NCBI GenBank assembly: GCA_020747065.1
Contig: JAGMVK010000007.1
Coordinates: forward strand, 2,790,001 to 2,854,000
Source of the DNA: Cadophora sp. MPI-SDFR-AT-0126
Lineage: Eukaryota > Ascomycota > Leotiomycetes > Helotiales > Ploettnerulaceae
Reading direction: 5' to 3'
DNA length: 64,000 nucleotides
The notes beneath the pieces were generated by a model, which worked only from the letters and a program-made list of their open reading frames with translations, was not told the origin of the DNA and did no database searches. The translations under genes were made by a program, and so were the position numbers. How positions within the stretch are numbered: position 1 is the first letter of the stretch; each line of letters starts with the position of its first letter. Positions 22,672 to 33,536 of the stretch are shown here, one piece after another.

Positions 22672-24100
22672 GACGAGATAAGGAAAGACTTGTTTGTTGT
22701 CAGGAAGGAAGATTAGAAAAGTCGAATATAATGTTAATATATCTGTGATCTAGGTTCGCACAAAAATGGAAAGCTGGGAGTGGCCTTGCCACTGAACGTT
22801 AACAGTTGATTACAGTACGCTTCCTTCGACTGCTCCTTCATAAATCGGGTCAACTTCGTCAGGCATGGGGAGTTCAGAAGTTTTTCTTGTTTTCTAGAGG
22901 TGTAAAGTATCCGTCGGGGGTCATGTCATGATTAATTTCTGCCACATCGCGAACATCTGTAGTTTCATTCCAGTCACTAGATCCTGCTGGGTGGGCTGCT
23001 CCTCTCGCTTGTGAATGCGGCGAAAGCAGACACATTCCCGAGACTGATGGCTGGAGATGGTCGTTGGGGTGCTAGAGTTGGTCTGAGTCACAAAGAGAAG
23101 CCTTTGGCACCTGATAAGCTTCGTATTATACTCAGTACTTAGGATCAACTCTTTGCAACCCGTTCTTCGAGATACCCTTTCCTTCTGTAGGCGTTAGATC
23201 GCCATCGACAGATTCCTCGGGTCTGGGTTAACGAGGCACTAGCCCCTCGCCTAAGCCTCCTTTCAAATCGACTCCCATTCAGGCTATTCTACTTCATCAC
23301 TCTTCCGCATCCATCTATTGCACAACACCAAAACCGACGACTGGCATGCGATATTGCGCCGACATGAACTTCAAGATCCGTGCACGCAGTCAGCATTACA
23401 TTCTGGAAGCCTTCTTCGGCTGGTCACACGTGGTTTCGGCGGCTCCCAGCTGAGCTCGGACGATTTTCCATGGAACCTCTTCCTCCACTTTGCCTGTTCA
23501 CGGCAACGGCCTATCACAAGGCTTCTAATCTCCACTTCTGCAGGTTTGGATATCTTTCAAATCCATGGCACTCATTTGGACACAAAAGTACGAGACCTTC
23601 CAGTAACGTTTTCTTGTCCTTGTTCATCAGATGCTCATCAGCTGTCCAAAGAGATGCTATTTCTCTATCAAGAGGACCGAACTCTTAGTTCGGCGTGGCC
23701 TGCTTAGGTAGACATTACGAATCTCGGTTTCCATTGGATTTGCTCTCCCCTCCCCGGTATTTCAAATACCTGGGTGGGATCAACGTGGTACTCCTTGGGA
23801 CTTTTGCGCTATCTTACTGGAGGGGTGGTCTGAATTCGTCGAGGGCGTCAATGATGCCAGGGTCTATATGCGGGGAAGCTGGACAATTGGGTGCAGGGGA
23901 CCCCGCATCGAAGCTCTCCCATGGTAAGGCCCCACGTTGGCGAGCTCGAGAAATTGTGAAGAGATGGAGGCATATATGGAAGGAAGCTTCCCTGGATTCA
24001 ATGTATTTCTGTTGGTTAAACGTTTGCCTCGGAGCGGTGAAACACATCAATCATAATTCTTAATCTTCAAGCATCCAACAAACTGTTTGTTCTACAAAAG
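22672..24100. other. Intergenic, 1.4 kb
   Basis: Several ORFs up to 129 codons are present on both strands but none shows a domain, signal peptide or plausible splicing. No gene called. Confidence 0.4.
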
Positions 24101-25173
24101 ATGTCTTCCAACGGGACGACTCAGAAGAACGATGAAGTTCATCAGGTGAACGAACAATACCCAGAAGGTCTTGGACTTGGGGCACATCTGTCCCATGTCC
24201 AAACCTCGGGCGGAATGACGATCTCTCCAGAGCTTTTCGAAAAGGTATCCAGGCTTCTCTCCACGCATTTGTATTGCTACGATACAACGCAGGTTGACAA
24301 GGCATAGTTGTACCTCACACCCAAAACTCAGACCACAGGTGACTTCAGAAAGCGATTCGCCAATCCCACGCCTCTTGGCCTCATGGGGTACAAATACTTC
24401 CCTTCAACTTCTCTTTACTGTGCTAACACTGTCCAGTTTCGTCATTTCAGCCTTAACATTTGCAGCTATTATGATGGGATGGGGTGGATCAACAACTCTC
24501 ACTGGTGTCGCGTAAGCTACCGAGTCCAAGTGCAAAAGCATTTCTAATATCCATCAACAGCGGTATCTTCTTCTTCACGGGCCCTGTCCTTCTCCTCCTC
24601 GCACTCATATTCGAATGGATAATGGGCAACTTCTTCTCCATGCTCGTGATGGGCATGTTCGCGGTCTTCTGGCTTTCATTCGGCGTTCTTCAGACACCAT
24701 CATGGGGCATCGCCGCATCCTACAGTGCAACTGGTGACGCTGCTGAAGGCGCAGCGTCGGTTGGATACAATGCTGCCATCGCGTTATACCTGACGATGTG
24801 GGGATTCTGGCTCTTCACCACATTCGTCTTCACTCTCAAGACGAACACTGTCTTCGCGCTTATCTTTCTCTGCGCTTTCATCAGCAGCTTCATCTTTGCG
24901 GGTGCATATTACAAAGTCAGTACCGGAGAGTATGATATGGCGTTGAAGTTGCAGAAGGTATATTGCCTTTCCAAAACCAAAATCTGGAGGGCTGTTGGCT
25001 GACATATGTAGGCCGGAGGAGCGATCTTCTTCATACTTGCTGTGCTTGGATATTACATAACTGTCGTTATGATAGCGGCCGAGATGCGCATGACGGTCAA
25101 GCTTCCAGTGGGAGATCTTTCGCATTTCTGGCCCAAATCTGAAGACCTAGCCGATATGGAAAAGAATGAATAA
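24101..25173 (+). CDS. GPR1/FUN34/YaaH family acetate transporter
   Basis: Five exons (24101-24244, 24308-24387, 24437-24511, 24561-24957, 25012-25173) join in phase to give 285 residues. The family motif NPTPLGLMG (usually NPAPLGL) lies just before the first membrane segment. About six hydrophobic helices follow, including VISALTFAAIMMGWGG and LVMGMFAVFWLSFG. The C-terminus is cytosolic and charged. Members such as yeast Ato proteins and Aspergillus AcpA move acetate or acetate plus protons, or export ammonium, at the plasma membrane. Which solute this one carries cannot be read from the sequence. The family resemblance is strong. Confidence 0.93.
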
Positions 25174-26201
25174 ATGGAACAATTATGATACCAAGAAGGG
25201 TTGGGGTTGAGCCATGTGGTACTGCGACTTCGAAAGTGTGCATGGTATTGTCTGATTGTATCTTGGCAAGCGGCTAGCCTTGCGTTTGTAGCAGCATCAA
25301 ATTAATGTGAGTTCTCATGACTCATCGATTCCTTCTTTGGCGAGATCCTGCCAGGCATCTACTTTTGTTCCAAAAAAAAAATGATCAACAGCTATTCCTT
25401 CGAGTCTTCAGGGGAATTGATCACGTAGAGTACAGGAAGTAAATACACTGAGATATATTTCGCGGTCTTCATCAAGTGAACGGAGGTCTTCGAAGACTAA
25501 TAGTTCTGCCCATTGACTTAGTCTCAATGCTCTCAACTATACATTTGAATCAAATCGTCGTGCTCAGGACAATGGAATATATTCACCGTTATTCGATGCT
25601 TCGTTATGGAAGCACTGTTTGATCGTTTATCGATGAAAACGATGCAAAACATCTTGAGCCGATGTAAAACAAGTTGACCTCCTATTCGGAAGAAACTGAA
25701 CCTTTGTGGAAGTCCCCGAGTTCTTCAAGAACTGCGTCTCGCTAAAGATTACCTTCTCCGAAGATTAAATGGGGAACAAGTTTTTGACTTTAACATTTTC
25801 ATGACGATCACGGAGTTTCAAGTGGGAAATCATACGCTTATTTGCCAACATATTGCTGCTGAAACGAAACGAGTTTGGTCGATCTGGGGTATCCCGGCCT
25901 GTCAATCGTTAAAATCTCCGAGTCATTCAGCAACATAGGATGACACCTCCAAGTCCTCAAAGAAATACTCTCGGGCCTTTTGCTACTCTGTAACGCGCAC
26001 TGGATGCAATGGACTGGAACCATGGGCACGACTCGCTGGCTAGATATAATAACCATGAGGGCTGCCCCAAGACTGCGTCTCCTCCAGCACTATTTTTCGA
26101 TTTGAAATTCAAAGCACTCTACTCAGGCAGTAGCATTCTCCATCCCTCTAATATTTCATCCATTATTTCAGTCACAACGTACGAACACTTCCTCAACCAT
26201 C
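25174..26201. other. Intergenic
   Basis: No gene recognised. It includes a poly-A run near 25371 and presumably the promoter of the small secreted protein. Confidence 0.4.
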
Positions 26202-26510
26202 ATGCGCTTCTCAATCACCGTCCTCGCCATCCTCCTCAGCCTCGGCACAGCTGCACCTCACAACCGCAACGCAGCCTCCACCGTAGACTCGACCGATACT
26301 GCCTCAACTCAGAATGATGCTGTCACTACAAGCCCGACAAGTTCCTCGAAAGCTGCTGGTGGTGCAAGCGGAGCCAGCATTATTCAACAACTTCAAGGCA
26401 CGTTTGACCGAAACAACCCGAATGGTACACCAACGAGTGCTGGAGATCCAGATGATTTGAATGGAGATGGGGTTATCAATGTTTTTGAGGCTGGAGCTCA
26501 GGCGAGCTAG
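26202..26510 (+). CDS. Small secreted protein with one EF-hand-like loop
   Basis: A 102-residue single-exon ORF. A clear signal peptide (MRFSITVLAILLSLGTAAP) is followed by a Ser/Thr/Ala-rich, cysteine-free region. Near the C-terminus the segment DLNGDGVINVFE matches the 12-position calcium-binding EF-hand loop: Asp1, Asn3, Asp5, Gly6, Ile8, Asn9 and Glu12. It stands alone; no second loop or flanking long helices are obvious, so it may be a dockerin-like or thrombospondin-type single calcium loop. Small secreted proteins like this can act in wall biology or host contact, but no role can be assigned. The short length leaves some doubt that it is a gene. Confidence 0.6.
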   Translation: MRFSITVLAILLSLGTAAPHNRNAASTVDSTDTASTQNDAVTTSPTSSSKAAGGASGASIIQQLQGTFDRNNPNGTPTSAGDPDDLNGDGVINVFEAGAQAS

Positions 26511-27260
26511 GTTTGAGGTCACTGGGAAAAATGAATCGGGTCGGGAAATGCAGAGCTTGGGAAATCTAGACTTTACGTTCGTTTCATCGATGCATTTCAA
26601 ATCCATTTGTAAACAGGACAAAATACAATAAGTACTCGAGATGTTCTCTACAGCTTTCCTGTCCCGTTGTATTGCACTGCTGAAGTTGCTGGGCGGGACG
26701 CCCCGAACCGGCCTGAGTCGCAAGGAGGCTTTTGACATCATAGAAGCTTCGTGTCGTACCAATGACTTGGAGCATTTCACTTTCAATTCTACTACTACTA
26801 CCTTGTGTTGAATAATCGAAGCTAACCTCGCGAAATCATGGCTCGCTTCCCTGTAAGCATGCTCAACTATATCATGCATTTGCCATGACCAAAAGCACTG
26901 GTGCTTGGTGTTAAAGCTCATCACTTTGTTACTTAATTCGAGTGGCAGCGTCCAAGCATATTCAAGAAACTTCACCAGTCAGCATACGAAGGGTAAGGGG
27001 GCATTCGCTAAGTCAGCAGCCAATCGATAACCATACGTCGCAATCTGACCAATTGAAGACCATGTCAGAGTGGACTCTGCAGCGGCGCAGGCTTATGGTC
27101 ACTAATTCGGATCCACTCAGTGCGCGTCAGACAAGAAGATATACTTACCTTTGGTGAGCTGTTTACTCAAATCATTATTGCGGAAAATTTGAAGATGCGA
27201 GAAGCGAGAAAATCATTCTTGGTGCTTACTCTAGATGCTATCTTCCAAGAAGCAACGATG
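26511..27260. other. Intergenic
   Basis: A 223-codon minus ORF overlaps this stretch and the small secreted gene, but it shows no domain and is judged chance. Confidence 0.4.
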
Positions 27261-27266
27261 TATAAA
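27261..27266 (+). promoter_or_regulatory. TATA box of the glycosyltransferase gene
   Basis: TATAAA lies 62 bp before the ATG at 27323. Confidence 0.45.
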
Positions 27267-27322
27267 CAGAGCGCGGCCCCTCGGTTTTGGCAAGTAGACT
27301 CATTCAATTCTGAATTTTCAAA

Positions 27323-28652
27323 ATGGCTCCCCAGTTCTCAATTCCCGAGGAATTCAGTAAAGAGGTTCGATTCGTCGAAGCCAAAGACCCCCGGACGGAC
27401 GAAGAGATATTAGAGGCACTCACCAAACATGTCCCCATCGATGGAGAATCGGAGAAAAATATTTGGACTTTCTGGCATTCCGGAGTGCAATCCATGCCAG
27501 CATGGTGCCAACGGAACATATTCAACTGGATCCGCTTGTGTGGTCCCTCATGGACCGTTCGAGTACTCGACAATGTTCCAGGTTCGCCAAACAATGCTTT
27601 GAAATGGGCAGAATCTTCAGAGATCAAGCTTCCCGAAACCTTCGTCAAGGGAACCATGGATGGGCCATATACGGGACCACATAGTGCGGATTTTCTTAGA
27701 GGGGCTTGTTTGTATTTGTATGGAGGTGTTTGGATGGATACTGGTATTATCCTCATCCGAGATCTGGACAGGATTTGCTGGAATCAGTAAGTCCGTCCAC
27801 TGAATTCCGTACAAGTACCAGACATCATTCGAATGCTGATTTGCTCAGGTTGGCGGACCCCTCATCACCGTTCCAAGTCTCGGCTCCACTGATGCATGGG
27901 ACGATCATTGCCAATCACTTTGTTGCAAGCCGAAAAGGCGATCCGTTCATCAAGCGCTGGTAAGTCATCTACTACACGGGGAACGTTGATCTCTGAAGTC
28001 AGGCTAATTGAGAAGGCACGATATCTTCATCCACATGTGGGAAGGACAGACCAGCTCCATGAACATCATCCAGCATCCATTAGCAGCGATTGGTGCCACC
28101 ATCAAATTCGAAGAGTCCGAAGCTAGAGGTTTCAAATGGGAGTTCAAAGTCGAGCCCCAATTCGTCGCTGGTTACATAGCCCAAGTCTTGGCATGGATGA
28201 GACTCAGCGCACTCGAGGAACCCAATGGATTCAATGGACGAAACTATGCAGTAGAGAATATTCTACTCTTCGACGCTCTGCACGAAGACTGGGGCGCCGA
28301 AACTGTGGTTGGCTTCCAGGGACAAGCTTTGTTCGATGCACTGGCTACGAAGTGTGATCCAGACGCCGATCCAGATTCCGACGAGTACAAGTTGGCGTAC
28401 AAGAATGTCTGGAGATTGCTCACGAAGTCGAGTATGCAGAAGATCACCCATGGCAAGAACCTGACGAAGACTCCTGCACTTGGCGTCCTTTGGGACGAGA
28501 CGGAGAATGAGGGGAAGGATGTGGAACCGGGAACTTTCGCAGAGTTACTCAGATACGGGAGCGTGCATCTTGAGCAGACGCGAGAGAGCATCCACTACGT
28601 TCGGGGTGAGAAGCCGGAGCTGGTCATCAAGAAGGGGCTTCTCGAGCCTTGA
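27323..28652 (+). CDS. Capsule-type glycosyltransferase (DXD sugar-binding family)
   Basis: Three exons (27323-27786, 27849-27959, 28016-28652) joined in phase give 403 residues. The blocks IWTFWHSGVQSMPAWCQRNI, SADFLRGACLYLYGGVWMDTG and APLMHGTIIANHFVASRKGDPF fit the Caps_synth/Gly_transf_sug group. In that group the W-x-D-T segment is the nucleotide-sugar and metal-binding DXD equivalent. No signal peptide or membrane anchor is seen, so location is unclear. Fungal members are poorly characterised and usually annotated as capsule polysaccharide synthesis-like. The donor and acceptor are unknown. Confidence 0.82.
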
Positions 28653-29319
28653 ATCAGAGTTGACTACTAGTCATCGTGATTCAGGCAATAGAGCTAAATT
28701 AGATGTAGGGCAAATCCTGAAATTAGAGAGGGTTCGTCAGTCAACAGAGTTACACTTCATTTATATTACTTTGCTCCAAGACAACGCGTATTGCACAGCA
28801 AAACAGCAAGGAAAAAAAAGCATACATCACAGGGCGGTGCTGATCACAAGCCGAGGACCATTGCTACCAAGTCTAAGTGATCGTCACTTTTTGGTACAGT
28901 ACATCGTGCTTTGTTTCATTGGTGAGCAATATTTTGGAGCACAAACACTCCAGATATTAACAATAGTCACGAACATCAACTCTCCTAGCGTGTACAGTTC
29001 GACCTTTTGCCGACTCCTCGGCGATGTCTTGTTTATATGTCCCCTGCTGAAATGGTACAGATCGTCCCAGCTCCAAGGTACAGGTCTTCGAATTACGTTT
29101 AACAGTGAAGTATGGGTCTTATGTAGACGATATCTTTGTATTCAATCACCAGACTTAGACCTTTGCAGATCTCATGGAATCGCCGGGGTGAGCTGCTAAG
29201 GACATGTATACATATCGATAACCTCATTCCTCTTCGCTCAATCTCCACAACATCATCAACGGTATCCAATCTTACTTGCAACAAATGTCAAGATTCAATA
29301 TCTCCAATCTACCACTGCC
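28653..29319. other. Intergenic
   Basis: No gene recognised between the glycosyltransferase and the Cys-module locus. Confidence 0.4.
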
Positions 29320-30161
29320 ATGCATCTTTCACTCTCCGCTCTTGCTATCCTTCTCGGCTCAGCACTCGCTACCCCACGCAAGCCCTTTGCCTCCTGGAAG
29401 ACGGCAGTGCTCGAACTCGGCATTCATTGATGAGGGAGCCAGCGTGACTTTCATGCACACGGCATACGATCCTCTACTCTGACATGTCACTAGAAGACGT
29501 CCTCGACGCAGTAAAGCCATGCCCTGACGGGGAATTTTGGCACCCCATCTGGAGAATATGCGTTGCCTACCCAAAGGAAACTGGTAAGGAAGCCATTGTG
29601 ACTCTCATACACGCTATACGACCATCTACTTTAACACGCCATCAGCAGAAGTCCATCGCCCGGCCTGCCCACCGGGGACGCGTTTTGACCTATTTTTCAG
29701 TGGCTGTATTCCCAACCCTGGTGCAAGTGGTAAGTCAAGTCAACTAACGTCAAATACAGGACCGCCGTTACAATTTAAAATGGCATGTATTTACGATAGT
29801 ATAGCGAGCTAATACCTCATTAGACATAAACGTCGACTTCGAACCGAGGTGCCCGAGCGGAACTTTCTGAAACCATCGGCGCAGGCAATGCTACCCTGCT
29901 CCCCTCATCGAGATCAGTAAGCAACTGCTTCGCAATTGACTTCCTGATCAGGAGGAAAGACCCATGATTTACTGCTTCATTAGAGCGTCAGCGCGGTCGA
30001 CTGATCCCGGGGCTCGGTGAAACTAGTGCGTACTAATTTAACCACTACGTACCTCACCAAGAGGGTTGAATATCACTGACACCACTTCAGTAGATGCGGA
30101 CTGTCCTGATGGCTGCACCCCGATATGGACCCCTCGCAGTACTAAGTGCTTCAAAGATTAA
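29320..30161 (+). pseudogene. Modular Cys-rich secreted protein gene, one phase-1 exon per module, probably disabled
   Basis: An ATG at 29320 opens a signal-peptide-like sequence (MHLSLSALAILLGSALATP), but this frame meets a stop at 29428. Downstream, four exons are bounded by good splice sites, all in phase 1: A 29494-29583, B 29649-29729, C 29824-29916 and D 30091-30161 (terminal, TAA). A, B and C are 90, 81 and 93 nt, multiples of three. Their modules share C-P-x-G and exact C-x12-C spacing: CPDGEFWHPIWRIC, CPPGTRFDLFFSGC and CPSGTF-stop-NHRRRQC. D has CPDGC ending at a later Cys. Module C carries an in-frame TGA (29868-29870) where A has Trp. A fifth eroded module may lie at 29390-29440. 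The signal exon cannot be joined in phase 1. The module family was not recognised. It may be a pseudogene or need a different 5' model. Confidence 0.5.
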
Positions 30162-30858
30162 TCAATAGGCTCAGTCTCGGGCAGAATCTGGTAAGTGATC
30201 GCTCTCTTCTTCTCACGGAACTAAGAGGTTGACAGGTGGGGATCAGAAAAGATGCAGGATGAGACTGAATTGGAGGTCGTATGGGTGTAGCCAGCTTGTC
30301 AGGACATGGGCTTCTATCCGTACTTGCGATCTCTTCCCGGGCTATATCTTTGATGGAATAGGTTTCACTCTAGGGCTAGTGAGGGAAGTTATAACACTCG
30401 TTTTTCCCTATACAAACGAAACAATTTAAGCCCAGATCTTGAGATTGAACAAATCCTCATGTTAAGCGTGGGCGTGAACGACACCAAAGTTTCAAATCGA
30501 CAACACCGAAGCTCAAAGATCGAGATAGATTCAGAATACATATTGTTGATGAACATGAGAATATTACGGTTGACTAGAGGTAGAGATAATATGCTGAGAT
30601 TGAGTAAAAGGCGCGGAAATGGGGAAATGAATTGATGTATCGAAAGGCGGTTTCTGCAAAGTCTCTGGTTGTACAAACTAGAGCTGTCTACACTTGTGAC
30701 TGGCGAGCTCTTGGATGAGCACCAGCCCCGGGAAAAGAGTAGTACATTCAAGTAGCCTTCATAGAGCCTCTAGGTGTATGTACAGTCGGGGCCATCAGAT
30801 ATCACTGATCCAGACCTGTCTGCCTCTCCACCGCCTCAACTTTCCTCGCCCATCAAAC
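30162..30858. other. Intergenic
   Basis: No gene recognised. A donor/acceptor-like pair just after the Cys-module stop (GTAAGTGATC near 30191 and TTGACAG near 30237) could be a 3' UTR intron. Confidence 0.3.
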
Positions 30859-32743
30859 TTAGATCCCTTCCTGGCCATTGACCTGCTCAGGGTATAGAAT
30901 TCTCTTGAGCGCAATAGCCCGAATCATCATGCCAAACACGTAGATCCATATAATGACTAGCATCACCGCAAGAACTGTGCCGAAGATGCGCAAGGCGTGA
31001 GACTCTAGTGAGCCTGCTATGGTAAAGGTTGCTGTCACAAGAGCGGTATTCGGGAAAACGAAGGAGTACCTTAGCGGAAGTGTTAATGAGGAATACGCAC
31101 GAATGAAAGGAAGGAGGAAAAGTGTGAAGGGTAAAGTACCATGTCATATCGAAATGTAGCTGATTCTTGTCATTGGGCTTGACGAGCTGGATATGCGCGC
31201 CGGCACTGACGAGGAAGAACCAGAGACACAATCCCCACAGCCAGATGCCCACGAGTAGCGAGATTATCTTGAGAACGAATTCGGCATTTTCGTTTCCAAA
31301 ATGAACGTTCGGTGATATCTTGTGGATGCCTTTGTTACCGAGCAAGACGAGGCCAGCGACAGTGAAGCCAGACGGACCGACAGCAATGAACTGTAGGGAC
31401 GTGGTTAGCAAAACAGGGCCGGGTTCGAGGGGATTTAACTGCATACCATTCTAGGTCTGGTAGTTTCCCCTGGCAGCTTCTGCGTCATAAGACGGTACAT
31501 GAAGGCAGAATAGATCAATAAGCTGACCAAGAAGCCGATACCCTGCATACAGACCGCACCAAAAGCAATTGCAATGGAATTGATTCGGTCTGCTGCAGCA
31601 GCGTCGGGAAGGGCAGCAATTAAGTTCGCTGCAAGTGGGGCGACGAGGAGAAGTGGGTAGGCGGGGAAAATCCAGGCCGGCGTCATCATATGAATGGGAA
31701 AGGAGCTGGTCTCATGTTAGTATTAATACTGATCTGAGGGCAAGATAGACTGACTGAGTAGACCAAATGATGAGGTAGATGCCTGCGCTTGCAATGACGC
31801 TCAAGGAGACATATGCCCAGAAAAGCACTTGCATGACCGTGTGAAACCATGGGCCAGTATAGGGAATGCCATATTGAGCAAAGTTGATTAAGATGGTGCC
31901 GAATCTACAAAAAATTCAGTATTAGATTTGACGACTGAGCAGGTGCGAGCACTCACGCAACGACCTAGACTGGATTAGCAATGCCACAGAAAAGAGAAGA
32001 AGAACTTACAGAAACGGGAACAAATAGTGATTCAGCAGGACTGACGAAAGATCCCTTGAAGGACCCTGGTCGAAATCTGAATTTCATAGTAATGAAGATG
32101 CAGTTCATCAAGAAGAGGGCAAGATTGAAGAGAAAGACGACCACGCCAATGATCCGTAACCATTCGGATCGGTATGGAACTGGATAGTTAGATCAGGGCT
32201 ACGTAGGGAGATGTGAATTTTTCTTACTTCCATTGAGAACGTTAGCAATTCCACCTATGAAAATAGGAAAGTTAGCACGAGATTGTTTCTCCAGTCCGCC
32301 AATCGATGTTCAGGATAGCAGAGACAAATTCATAAATCGGCGTAGCATTTCCAATTGCAAGAAGTGGAACAGCACCACGTCCAAGACAATGGCATACCTG
32401 TGGCCATATTCATGGTAAACCATGTCCAAGTGTAGCATGCAATCCTATCTCGAATTCCCACCTTCCCCGGCGCTCCTCCTCCAGCTTCGGGGTCGATGCC
32501 AACTCTCTCTTTGTTCGAGCGATGACTAGTTTGTGGAATGGTTCCAGCTTCTGGATCGATTCTCTCTATATCTGCCACATCATCCCTCAGGCTATATCCC
32601 GCTCTTCTCCTCTCTCCATTGTTATCTGCATTGCCATTGCTGAAATTTGCCGGAGTATCTTCTGCCGATACAGGGGATTCGTAACCTTTCTCTGCAACTT
32701 CTTCTTGATTCAACCGTCCTGATACAGATGGCGATGTTGGCAT
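30859..32743 (-). CDS. TDT-family anion transporter (Mae1/SSU1/TehA type)
   Basis: Eight exons (32743-32398, 32254-32228, 32179-32010, 31964-31957, 31904-31755, 31705-31447, 31390-31140, 31069-30859) splice in phase to 473 residues. After a long hydrophilic N-terminus come about ten membrane helices with family blocks: WFTMNMATGGIANVL, HMMTPAWIFPAYPLLLVAP, FIAVGPSGFTVAGL and WYSFVFPNTALVTAT. Exon 4 is only 8 nt (GTCGTTGC), yet it is needed to join VPVS to FGTILIN in frame. Exon 2 is 27 nt. The family exports or imports small anions such as malate (Mae1) or sulfite (Ssu1) at the plasma membrane. Substrate cannot be decided here. Confidence 0.9.
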
Positions 32744-33536
32744 TTCGCAAATATGCCCTCTTCAGGAGCCGTGACAAAGATCTTCGAGATGGCGTAGAGA
32801 CCCAGGAGGAGGAGGGGTTCGAGGGATGTGAGGGCGTAGCTGAAGTTTACCAGAGTCGTGATGAAGATAAGGAGATTGAGGACGAGGGAGCCAACATTGC
32901 TTAATGCCATGGTGAGAGGAGGTAAGATGGACGTCACCGGCGGGTCGAGGTCGAGGCAGAAAACATCTGATGAAAGTACTGGCTGTAGCGTAGAGGAGGC
33001 TTGCGTGGAGGAAATTTGTGTGGTCGTGCTTCTGTGGACATGGACTGCTTCTAATCGTGATTCTCGGCTTGTCGGCTGCGGCAGCGTCATCGTCAGGGAA
33101 TCAACACTCCAAAGCCAAGGATATGTCAAGCTCGGGCCCAATGATAAGCCAGCATTGCGAAGTGGCGGCGGTCTGCGGCGGCAGAAAAAGGCTGAGCTAA
33201 GCTGGATGCACCACTACTAAGCTTTTTATTCCTCGAGCCTCATCGTTCCTTTTCTCTTCTCTTCTCTTCTACTTGTCTTGACCTCTATCATCCTCCTCTT
33301 CCTCACTCTCCTCTCTTCCTCTTCCCCTTCCTCGTCCTCGTTCTTGTCTCTTCTCTTCCCTACCAAGCAATTGTTTTACAGCCTTCAATCAAGCTGGTCT
33401 GGACCACGGCTCATTAAAAGTCTATCACGACTCAGAGCACTGCTATACACACTAACTATGCGACTTACATCCTGCTACAGACATATTCTTTCTGCCAGTC
33501 GGCAGTCTCGTTGAAGCCCCAGCTCCGCCACTACAG
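32744..33536. promoter_or_regulatory. Divergent promoter region with pyrimidine-rich tract
   Basis: Lies between the minus-strand TDT transporter and the plus-strand homeodomain-like gene. A TCTTC/TCCTC-rich tract (about 33245-33360) precedes the latter. Such CT-rich stretches are common near fungal transcription starts. Confidence 0.4.

Noticed and set aside
26304..26975. 223-codon minus ORF
   Set aside because: No domain, overlaps the small secreted protein antisense, and has no plausible splicing.
19107..28652. Secondary-metabolite or nutrient-use gene cluster
   Set aside because: No PKS, NRPS, terpene synthase or cluster regulator is present, and neighbours belong to unrelated pathways.
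29428..29440. Joining the signal-peptide ORF to exon A
   Set aside because: No GT donor gives phase 1 before the stop; I left the 5' structure unresolved rather than force a junction.
32710..33141. 143-codon minus ORF with hydrophobic stretch upstream of the TDT transporter
   Set aside because: Overlaps the transporter start in another frame and lies in the divergent promoter; no family match. Could be an upstream ORF but unsupported.
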